From Syntrophaceae bacterium UBA1163 (GTDB taxonomy: Bacteria; Desulfobacterota; BSN033; UBA1163): 14,172 nucleotides of DNA. Within the stretch, counting starts at the first letter, position 1, and each line of letters opens with the position of its first letter. Below, piece after piece: positions 1-5,454 of this stretch. Made by a program: the position numbers and the translations under genes. Location: assembly GCA_002311635.1 (NCBI GenBank), contig DBZJ01000108.1, forward strand, positions 1 through 14,172, read 5' to 3'. Below the pieces are notes generated by a model. It was not told the origin of the DNA, searched no databases, and saw only the letters and a list, made by a program, of their open reading frames with translations.

Positions 1-56
1 ATACCATTTTTAAAATCTTACGTTCCCAAAAACCTATGGTCACGATACCTCTCTCT

Positions 57-281
57 TCATTTCTTTCGGGTAACATTTATTAATGAGGCATCAGGGGCGC
101 TTGGATAAGGCTTCCAACTCAGACCCCAGAAGCAGCTGATACACCCTTTGTAGTCAAGGTCGTAAAGATGAACCAATGCCGTTTTTGCCCCCTCTGATGC
201 CGCACCCTCAAGGGCTTTTTTGAGCAACGTGGCCGTGTTCCACTTTTTTCTCGGACTCCCATTCACACCAATCGCCTTCAT
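57..281 (-). pseudogene. Truncated flavodoxin/NADPH-dependent FMN reductase family protein (N-terminal fragment)
   Basis: The first 52 or so residues read like the start of an iron-sulfur-flavoprotein / NADPH-dependent FMN reductase: MKAIGVNGSPRK is the usual phosphate-binding beta1-loop (NGSPR), and YKGCISCF corresponds to the cysteine-containing loop after beta2. Family members run to about 180-230 residues, but here the similarity stops after CISCF (near position 127) and only about 20 unrelated residues follow before the stop. The start is supported by an AAAGGAGA ribosome binding site ahead of the ATG at 281. I read it as the 5' remnant of a gene broken by a deletion or rearrangement. 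The truncation point is seen in the sequence; the family is known from recalled similarity; inactivity is inferred. Confidence 0.6.
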
Positions 282-299
282 CTCTCTGTCTCCTTTTCA

Positions 300-345
300 A
301 TCACCTGTTCAATTTGTCCCATGTCAAGGGCTGACCCCTTGGTTC
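300..345. repeat. Possible dispersed REP-like intergenic sequence
   Basis: The gap between the broken flavoprotein and the GIY-YIG gene contains, on the minus strand, AGGGGTCAGCCCTTGACAT. It resembles short sequences I recall as dispersed in deltaproteobacterial genomes near Y1 (IS200/REP-associated) transposases. No transposase is present here. Only one copy is in the window, so the call rests on recollection rather than on repetition seen here. Confidence 0.25.
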
Positions 346-394
346 CTTTCTGAGTTTATCCAGTGTCGTTATTTTGCTTGTAAGCCCCCGCTGC

Positions 395-1006
395 TCACCT
401 AAACCGAAAAATATTTCTAAGTTCTTCTTCAATGTGTTTGTGAGTTTTACAAAGTGGGCAAGCCTTAGTCCACTTTTTAGTGGCAGCCTTATTTTTATTC
501 TTAGATGGTTGAAAATGATGAATTGCTAAGCATTCGAGTTTGGGTATATGACTCTTCGCATTGATAGAAAAAATTGTTGCTCTCTTAACAGTAGAGAACC
601 AATACTTATCAAAGTGAGATGATGGTCTGCTTCCATGTGAACCAGTCCGCCCGACATAAATGCATCTGCCTCTCTTCCCCCAAAAGACATAAAGCAATCC
701 CTTGGCCTTTGGGAAGTATTTGGAAAACCAGTTTTCAAAGCTAGCCTTTTTATTTTCCGGACCGTGTCCCTTGATTTGGTAATTCTTTTTCTTGGAGACA
801 AAGCGATTGAATTCTGTTTTAGCAAGTTTGCGCGCGAGTGCGTCGGAAGCAATTTGCTGAAGCCGTTCGATAGCTTTATTCACCTTTTTTCTGCCAAATT
901 TAGGAGGCTTGCCCACTTTCTTTGAGCCAATCTCATTTCGCAACCAGTGCGTTCGTTGATGAAAGACTTTATCTAATTCTTGTTCAAATTTTTTTGAGAA
1001 TGCCAT
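395..1006 (-). CDS. GIY-YIG nuclease-domain protein (cassette gene)
   Basis: This is a 203-residue basic protein. The GIY-YIG signature is degenerate but recognisable: LLYVF (about 104-108) stands for GIY, IYVGRT (116-121) for YIG, Arg127 lies in the following helix, and Glu158 (LECLAIHHFQP) with Asn170 match the metal-binding Glu and the conserved P-x2-N of the family. A C-terminal CPLCKTHKH (183-191) could bind zinc. The N-terminal 100 residues are Lys/Arg-rich and match nothing I know, perhaps serving in DNA binding. The ATG at 1006 is preceded by TAAGGAGA. It begins 24 bp from an attC-like core, as expected for a gene cassette, but no matching attC is visible after its stop. Likely role: DNA cleavage in defence, mobility or repair; the target is unknown. 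Confidence 0.7.
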   Translation of the reverse strand: MAFSKKFEQELDKVFHQRTHWLRNEIGSKKVGKPPKFGRKKVNKAIERLQQIASDALARKLAKTEFNRFVSKKKNYQIKGHGPENKKASFENWFSKYFPKAKGLLYVFWGKRGRCIYVGRTGSHGSRPSSHFDKYWFSTVKRATIFSINAKSHIPKLECLAIHHFQPSKNKNKAATKKWTKACPLCKTHKHIEEELRNIFRFR

Positions 1007-1029
1007 ATTATCTCCTTATGAGCAGTGGC

Positions 1030-1096
1030 GGCTAACGTCCAAGGCGAAAAGAAGTGCGGTGGTATTTGGATGTCAATCTTTTGCCCTGTGTTAGGC
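1030..1096 (-). other. attC-like integron recombination site 1
   Basis: This 67-bp imperfect palindrome has left outer core GGCTAAC (1030-1036) and right outer core GTTAGGC (1090-1096). The inner arms are GGCGAAAAGA (1043-1052) and TCTTTTGCC (1077-1085), which pair apart from one extra G at 1046. The spacers are 6 nt on the left and 4 nt on the right, and the centre is non-palindromic. In the minus-strand reading the order is GCCTAAC, inner arm, centre, inner arm, then CGTTAGCC, which is the R''-L''-L'-R' order of attC. The R' core GTTAGCC departs at one position from GTTRRRY. The site starts 32 bp after the HNH gene's stop. Inner-arm asymmetry does not settle the orientation on its own; gene direction favours the minus strand. 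Confidence 0.7.
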
Positions 1097-1128
1097 GACG
1101 TATGATCCCCTACCTGATTGTTTTCTAT

Positions 1129-2073
1129 TTATTCGATATATCTGTCACCTTTCCCCAAATTGCATTCTTTACATTTTGTTTCCAGATTTTCCAATGAAGT
1201 TTTTCCTTGATTAGAAAAAGGGTTCTTGTGGTCTATTTGCAATTCTACGCCGGGATTTGTTGCTGGGCTTCTCCCGCATCTCACACATCGAAAATTATCT
1301 CTAATTAATACCTTGTATCTTAGAGATAAGTTGATACCTCGGCGGTCTTCTGCTCTTGGAATAGTATTTTTTAGTTTTGTTTCTTTCTTCGGTTCCAAAA
1401 TATTTACAGATTTGTTTTCTACGGTAGCCTCTTCGTTATTTTCTGTTTCATCCTTATTCATTCTTATCACAAAGGCCTCAAGTGCTTTTCTCCAACTTCC
1501 AAATCGGCCCTCATAAGCGCCCGAACTGATTGTAGATGGATATTCATCAATTTCTCTGTAAACAGGTTGTCTTCCGTGGTAAGTCCAAACATTAAGTAAG
1601 TTTTCAAAATATTCCTCGTAAGAATAACGGCGATGATATTTTGGCGATAGCTTTAGACCTGCTTTCTCCATTAGACCCGCCCAAGAGCCAAAGCGCCGTC
1701 GAACAGATTCGGGGTGCATTTCAATAGAGGAATTTGTCGCAAATTCCTCTAGCGTTATGCTTTCTTTTTCTATAATTTTGGCGATCCTTTGTATTTCGGC
1801 AATAATTTCTTCATCAGTCAATTTTCGGCTTCTTACTTTTTTGAATTCTGGCCGATCTGCGTACCTATGGTCTAAACCTGCGGCAATCAATACTTTTTTC
1901 CAACTTCCAAATCGTTTTCGCGCTGTAGAAGAAGATACTTTTGCATATTTGTTAAAGACAACCTGACTCACAACGTCTTTCTTAATCAAAGAAGCAACTC
2001 GTTTGACCTCGACAATAATTTCTTCATTTGTGCAATTTCTCGCTAACCGACTTAATTCAAATTTCCTGGTCAT
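1129..2073 (-). CDS. HNH endonuclease with three homing-endonuclease-associated repeats (cassette gene)
   Basis: This 314-residue protein has three N-terminal repeats of about 55 residues, each ending in RFGSW (54-58, 127-131, 190-194) followed by a helix such as KVLIAAGL. These match the homing endonuclease-associated repeat that precedes HNH nucleases. An acidic linker follows (about 205-240). The C-terminal HNH domain shows paired cysteines C263/C266 and C301/C304, the catalytic-type IDHKNPFSNQG (280-290) and SLENLETKCKECN (293-305) with the conserved Asn. It should be a DNA-nicking or cleaving enzyme whose repeats probably read DNA. The ATG at 2073 has only a weak GAGGA about 13 nt upstream. 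The gene lies between two attC-like sites and forms a complete cassette. A defence nuclease or selfish endonuclease are both possible; no intein or intron is seen. Confidence 0.85.
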   Translation of the reverse strand: MTRKFELSRLARNCTNEEIIVEVKRVASLIKKDVVSQVVFNKYAKVSSSTARKRFGSWKKVLIAAGLDHRYADRPEFKKVRSRKLTDEEIIAEIQRIAKIIEKESITLEEFATNSSIEMHPESVRRRFGSWAGLMEKAGLKLSPKYHRRYSYEEYFENLLNVWTYHGRQPVYREIDEYPSTISSGAYEGRFGSWRKALEAFVIRMNKDETENNEEATVENKSVNILEPKKETKLKNTIPRAEDRRGINLSLRYKVLIRDNFRCVRCGRSPATNPGVELQIDHKNPFSNQGKTSLENLETKCKECNLGKGDRYIE

Positions 2074-2119
2074 ATTTCCATTAATCCTCAGTGTCCTTAT
2101 TCACTCGGGGGCAAATGTT

Positions 2120-2185
2120 GCCTAACGTTCCAGGCTAAAAGAAGTCCAATAGCATTTAAATGAAATCTTTTAGCTTGTGTTAGGC
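2120..2185 (-). other. attC-like integron recombination site 2
   Basis: This 66-bp palindromic site has left outer core GCCTAAC (2120-2126) and right outer core GTTAGGC (2179-2185); both fit the RYYYAAC / GTTRRRY consensus exactly. The inner arms GCTAAAAGA (2134-2142) and TCTTTTAGC (2166-2174) pair perfectly over 9 bp. The spacers are 7 and 4 nt. It aligns along its whole length with site 1 (shared CTAACGT, AGGC, AAAAGAAGT, AATCTTTT, TGTGTTAGGCGACG) with a single gap in the centre, so the two sites are clearly related. It begins 18 bp after the stop of the small membrane-protein gene and lies 47 bp before the HNH gene start. Confidence 0.75.
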
Positions 2186-2202
2186 GACGAAGGTGAAATT
2201 GA

Positions 2203-2532
2203 TTATTTCTCATCTGGTTTTTCTGTAATTTCAGTTGTTAACTTGATTCCTAAACCAGCTAGTATCGCCACTAACAAAGCAACAAACAACTCAATTCCTA
2301 TCAGCTTTAAGGCCCCTGTTACAATAACAATTATAGCTCCCAGAACCAAATAGAAATTAAAAACTGCTTTGTTAGCAACTATCCGCTTGCCTTTATTATC
2401 CGAACCAAATTTGTCGACATTCGCAATAATATCTTTCGTCACAAGTCGCGCTTGCCAGAGTGCATAAGCCAAAATAATAAATGCGCCTATCAAAGATAGG
2501 TAACCAGTAATATTCAAATAGATTTCGTCCAT
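2203..2532 (-). CDS. Small three-helix membrane protein (cassette gene), unknown function
   Basis: I do not recognise this 109-residue protein. It has three predicted hydrophobic segments (about 8-26, 58-76 and 78-97). A polar loop (28-55) with Lys/Asp/Asn residues lies between the first two, and a charged C-terminal tail ends in EKPDEK. I chose the ATG at 2532 because AAAGGAG lies 5 nt upstream; an in-frame ATG at 2562 would start inside the hairpin and recombination core and lacks such a site. GTTAGGC immediately precedes the ribosome binding site, the usual geometry at the 5' end of an integron cassette. Small membrane proteins are common cassette cargo; an effector or immunity role is only speculation. 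Confidence 0.65.
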   Translation of the reverse strand: MDEIYLNITGYLSLIGAFIILAYALWQARLVTKDIIANVDKFGSDNKGKRIVANKAVFNFYLVLGAIIVIVTGALKLIGIELFVALLVAILAGLGIKLTTEITEKPDEK

Positions 2533-2547
2533 TTTTTCTCCTTTGTC

Positions 2548-2586
2548 GCCTAACTCGTTCACATCCGAACTTATACGAGTTCGGAT
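2548..2586 (-). other. Partial attC-like site: lone core plus 9-bp hairpin
   Basis: Core GCCTAAC (2548-2554; GTTAGGC on the minus strand) is followed after 8 nt by a perfect hairpin with arms ATCCGAACT (2563-2571) and AGTTCGGAT (2578-2586) and a 6-nt loop. A complete attC would have a GTTAGGC core a few bases beyond 2586, but the sequence there (ATACTCCTAAA) does not match. It may be an eroded attC, an attI-like junction or a secondary insertion site. It marks the right edge of the cassette array. Confidence 0.45.
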
Positions 2587-2735
2587 ATACTCCTAAAAAT
2601 AGTGGCATAGACTTTCGAAGTTGGCACAGTTGGTATATGTGCACTATTGAGTAGAGGTTATCACAACTGCAAAATATTTCAATTGTTTTTTGGATGGGGA
2701 AGGGTCGGAGGTTTCAAGATTAAATTCTACTTTGC

Positions 2736-4277
2736 CTAAAAACTGTTTTCATTCTTTGTGGGGCTGGCAGGTACTTCAGTTTTGTTGTTATTGACATCTT
2801 CGGGTTTCAGTTTTTTCTGCACACCGGAGGCGTAGACAACGATGGCTGCTTCGCCATCGACAGGACATTTGTGTTCGCAAATGCCGCAGCCCGTGCATTT
2901 TTCTTCTTTCACGATGGGGCGTTTCTTATCATCGCCGATGATAGCATGATACGAACACTGCTCGTTGCAGACGAGGCAGATTTTTTCCGTATCCCACGCG
3001 ATACACCGTGTCTTGTTGACATGAGCAATCCCCATCTGAAGGAGGCGCTTTTCTTCAATGGAGATGGGTCGAATGGCTTCCGTGGGACAAATCCTTCCAC
3101 AGAAATTACAGAATTCTTCACAGTAGCCAATTCGGGGCACGAGCCTCGGCGTATAAAGACCCGACAAGCCAGCTTCCAAAAGTGTGGATTGAAGGGCGTT
3201 ATTCGGACAAACTTTTAGACATTCACCACAGCCTGTACAAACGGATACGAATTGTTCTTCGGGAAGAGAACCGGGCGGTCGAATCAATCGATTATTTTTC
3301 AATCCGCTCTCTGACTGGAGGGGATTGGCCTTGATTATCAATGCCGAGACAACGCCGAGCCCAAGCGATCCCAAAACATACCTTCTCGAAAGGTCTACGC
3401 CATCCGCCGTTTTCCAATGGGGTAAACCAAAGTGAAAAGAAACAGCCTCGGGCGGACATTCAAGACATTTGAAACAGGAGAGGCAATCCTGCCGCCGGTA
3501 TTGCTCCGGACGCGCTTCAGGGATCGCGCCTACCGGGCACTCTTTCACACACTTTAGACAATGGGTACAATCCTCCGTGACAAACCGTTTCAATATCCGG
3601 AAGCGTGAAACTATTGAAAAGAGAGTTCCGAGCGGACACAGGTAACGGCACCAGAACCTTTTACGGACTGTTCCCAAGGCAAGAATCGCTATGAAAAAGA
3701 CAAAGATCAGAAGGTTTACCTTGAATACAGGCATTGGTATGGTAGACATGATAAACGGATTTTTAGGAAGAAAGCTCTGAACCTGGGGGACAAGGGTATT
3801 AAAGACAAAGATGGCAGGGGGATAGAATGCGATGACAAGAGTTCTGGTGATGAGGCTGATGGGATCGAGAACATACATCACCTGAAAGGCCATCACGCCT
3901 GCCACGAGAGAAAAGATAAAAATTCCGTAGCGGAGCCTTCTGAAAGCTTGATCATTAGACGCCTTGGACCGTTTTCTCTCCCTGAAGAGAATCCGGTCGA
4001 AGAAGTCGATAATGCTGCCCATGGGGCAGAACCATCCGCAGAAAAAATTGCCAAAAATAAAAACGACGAGGAGCACTCCGACGGCAGGAAGCATCCTCAG
4101 GATGACCGCTTTCTTCGTGAGGATCGTAATGATCCCGATAAACGGGTCAAGCCGAAGATAGAGGTCTACCGGGATCTTCAGTTCAAGGGGAAAAGCCGTC
4201 TTGATGATGAGATAGAGAAGGAAGAAAAACGAAAGGGCTTGAATCGTCCTCCTCAAGTAGGGGATCGCTTTTCTCAT
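2736..4277 (-). CDS. Membrane polyferredoxin, NapH-NapG-like fusion (4Fe-4S binding protein)
   Basis: This is a 513-residue integral membrane iron-sulfur protein. The first 230 residues carry about five hydrophobic segments and the two CxxxCP motifs typical of NapH/NosR/RdxA proteins (CGWFCP at 80-85, CRYLCP at 210-215). Two soluble clusters follow: C237/C240/C243/C247 and a shortened CxxCxxCxxCP at C265-C274. Residues 296-315 (LSRRYVLGSLGLG plus a hydrophobic run) look like a buried Tat-type signal or anchor. After it come NapG/MauM-like clusters at C347-C357, C386-C397, C425/C434/C437/C441 and C461-C471. The order suggests NapH and NapG fused in one chain. It probably passes electrons between the quinone pool and a periplasmic partner. 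The ATG overlaps the stop of the upstream DUF362 gene (ATGA, 4 bp), so the two are translationally coupled. Confidence 0.88.
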   Translation of the reverse strand: MRKAIPYLRRTIQALSFFFLLYLIIKTAFPLELKIPVDLYLRLDPFIGIITILTKKAVILRMLPAVGVLLVVFIFGNFFCGWFCPMGSIIDFFDRILFRERKRSKASNDQAFRRLRYGIFIFSLVAGVMAFQVMYVLDPISLITRTLVIAFYPPAIFVFNTLVPQVQSFLPKNPFIMSTIPMPVFKVNLLIFVFFIAILALGTVRKRFWCRYLCPLGTLFSIVSRFRILKRFVTEDCTHCLKCVKECPVGAIPEARPEQYRRQDCLSCFKCLECPPEAVSFHFGLPHWKTADGVDLSRRYVLGSLGLGVVSALIIKANPLQSESGLKNNRLIRPPGSLPEEQFVSVCTGCGECLKVCPNNALQSTLLEAGLSGLYTPRLVPRIGYCEEFCNFCGRICPTEAIRPISIEEKRLLQMGIAHVNKTRCIAWDTEKICLVCNEQCSYHAIIGDDKKRPIVKEEKCTGCGICEHKCPVDGEAAIVVYASGVQKKLKPEDVNNNKTEVPASPTKNENSF

Positions 4278-5224
4278 GCAGCCGTAACCTTCTTCACCCG
4301 TACTTTTGAGAGGTTGATCTCGCCCAGGCCCAACTCATAAGCATTCTTGACGAACTGGATTTCCTCCGGCCTGAACGGTCTCCCGGTCTTGGGATGCTTG
4401 AAAAAGGAGGCGGCATAAGCATCCGCCGCTACGATATCTGCGGAAGCGATGACCTCGCCGATGTCCTCTGTTTTTCCAGGCCCCTTCGGGCCGTTCGTTG
4501 TGAGAATCCGGATGGCGTCCATCAGAACCAGATCCGGTTTTCTGACCGTATTGACATCGGCGATGCATTGATGGAGCCCGATCTTATGCAATTGCTCCAT
4601 GTCCCACGTGATCCCGATCAGGTTTTTCATTCCAAGGGTCAGCTCCGTGGCAAAGTGTTGCTTGGGAATGGGGAAATTGATAAAGACATCCGATTCAAGC
4701 ACGTCTCTCAGGATTTCAACCGTCCTGAGCTTCTTGCCTTTCTGGACTTCGACCTGCTTGTAAGAATTCCGGCCATGGCCGGAGAAGATATCAGCCCCGG
4801 CCTTTTGAGCTGTCTCTTTTAACCCCGACCTTGAAAAACAAAACTGGTAATTGTCACAGGTATGGTCCCAGACAGCCACCCGCTTTGCCCCGGTCTCATA
4901 GCACATCTTGATCAATGCCGTCATAAGATCCGGGTTATTCGTGCAGGCCTGGTCGGGTGTCCTCGCCCAGGCAATATTCGCTTTAATGACGACCCGCTGC
5001 CCTTTCTTCACAAAGCGCCCCATCCCGCCCAGAGGAGCCATAGCAGCCTGCAGGAGTTGGGAAGCGCTACCATTTTTAGCGATAACCAATTCAGACTCTT
5101 CCGCCGCGTGAGCTAAGGATCCGTAAAACGAAAACTTATCCGCGAGAAGAGGAAGCGCTGCCGCGGCAGTGGCTCCCTTGATGAACTGTCTACGAGTGAG
5201 TTTCTTATTTGGAAATTTATCCAT
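4274..5224 (-). CDS. Tat-exported DUF362 domain protein
   Basis: This 316-residue protein opens with a clear twin-arginine signal: LTRRQFIKGA (about 9-18), a hydrophobic stretch and a likely AHA cleavage site near residue 40. The rest matches DUF362: VVIKANIAW near residue 80, the middle region with FINFPIPKQH and TLGMKNLIGI, and the C-terminal IASADIVAADAYAASFF. No ferredoxin motif is present, unlike some DUF362 proteins that carry one. The Tat signal implies export in folded form, possibly with a cofactor. AAAGGAGGAAG precedes the ATG. Overlap with the polyferredoxin gene suggests that the exported protein exchanges electrons with that membrane partner. The biochemical activity of this group is not known to me. 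Confidence 0.88.
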   Translation of the reverse strand: MDKFPNKKLTRRQFIKGATAAAALPLLADKFSFYGSLAHAAEESELVIAKNGSASQLLQAAMAPLGGMGRFVKKGQRVVIKANIAWARTPDQACTNNPDLMTALIKMCYETGAKRVAVWDHTCDNYQFCFSRSGLKETAQKAGADIFSGHGRNSYKQVEVQKGKKLRTVEILRDVLESDVFINFPIPKQHFATELTLGMKNLIGITWDMEQLHKIGLHQCIADVNTVRKPDLVLMDAIRILTTNGPKGPGKTEDIGEVIASADIVAADAYAASFFKHPKTGRPFRPEEIQFVKNAYELGLGEINLSKVRVKKVTAA

Positions 5225-5288
5225 GGAATCGCTTCCTCCTTTTCAGCCAACTACGCTGAATGCCAAAGTAAGTTGACATTCGTGCGGT

Positions 5289-5381
5289 GTCATTGCGAAC
5301 GAAGCCCTGCACCGCATGGTGTTCAGGGCGAAGTGAAGCAATCCCAAGAGATTGCCACGTCGCTCCGCTCCTCGCAATGAC
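5289..5381. repeat. Palindromic intergenic repeat (MITE/REP-like)
   Basis: The 93-bp element is bounded by perfect 10-bp terminal inverted repeats GTCATTGCGA (5289-5298) and TCGCAATGAC (5372-5381). Inside are further small inverted repeats: CCCTG/CAGGG around ACCGCATGGT, and GCAATC/GATTGC around 5338-5355. Sequences with these ends are recalled as dispersed intergenic repeats in many environmental bacterial genomes. It lies downstream of the beta-propeller gene and upstream of the DUF362 gene, and encodes nothing. Confidence 0.7.
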
Positions 5382-5420
5382 TACTTTATTTAGGACGTTT
5401 ACTACTATTTTCCATTTCTA

Positions 5421-5452
5421 TTCCGCAATCCGCATTCCGAAATCCGCAATCT
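5421..5452. repeat. Short ATCCGCA-type tandem-like repeat
   Basis: The sequence just after the beta-propeller stop contains three spaced CCGCAATC/CCGCATTC/CCGAAATC-like units, ending in CCGCAATC. It resembles a simple dispersed repeat seen in intergenic DNA of similar genomes. No function is apparent. Confidence 0.4.
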
Positions 5453-5454
5453 GA

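Larger units (their letters stand above)
395..2554 (-). mobile_element. Integron-type gene cassette array without integrase (CALIN-like)
   Basis: Three same-strand genes, each preceded at 16-47 bp by a GTTAGSC core and two of them followed at 18-32 bp by a GCCTAAC core, are separated by two similar palindromic attC-like sites. The genes are much more AT-rich than the groE and tol regions. The layout of one short gene plus one site per unit, in a single orientation, is that of integron cassettes. No intI gene or attI is seen. The array edges are uncertain: on the right a lone core at 2548-2554, on the left no site after the GIY-YIG gene. Confidence 0.65.

Noticed and set aside
2533..2562. Upstream ATG at 2562 for the small membrane protein
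   Set aside because: That start would lie at the recombination-core/hairpin region and has no ribosome binding site, whereas AAAGGAG is 5 nt before the ATG at 2532.
2619..2640. Sigma54-like promoter (TTGGCAC motif)
   Set aside because: TGGCAC is present, but the -12 TTGCA element is missing at the required spacing on that strand, and the downstream gene on the plus strand does not exist.
3948..4340. 130-codon plus-strand frame opposite the polyferredoxin start
   Set aside because: It overlaps the coupled DUF362-polyferredoxin junction antisense, is composed of charged low-complexity sequence, and has no family resemblance.
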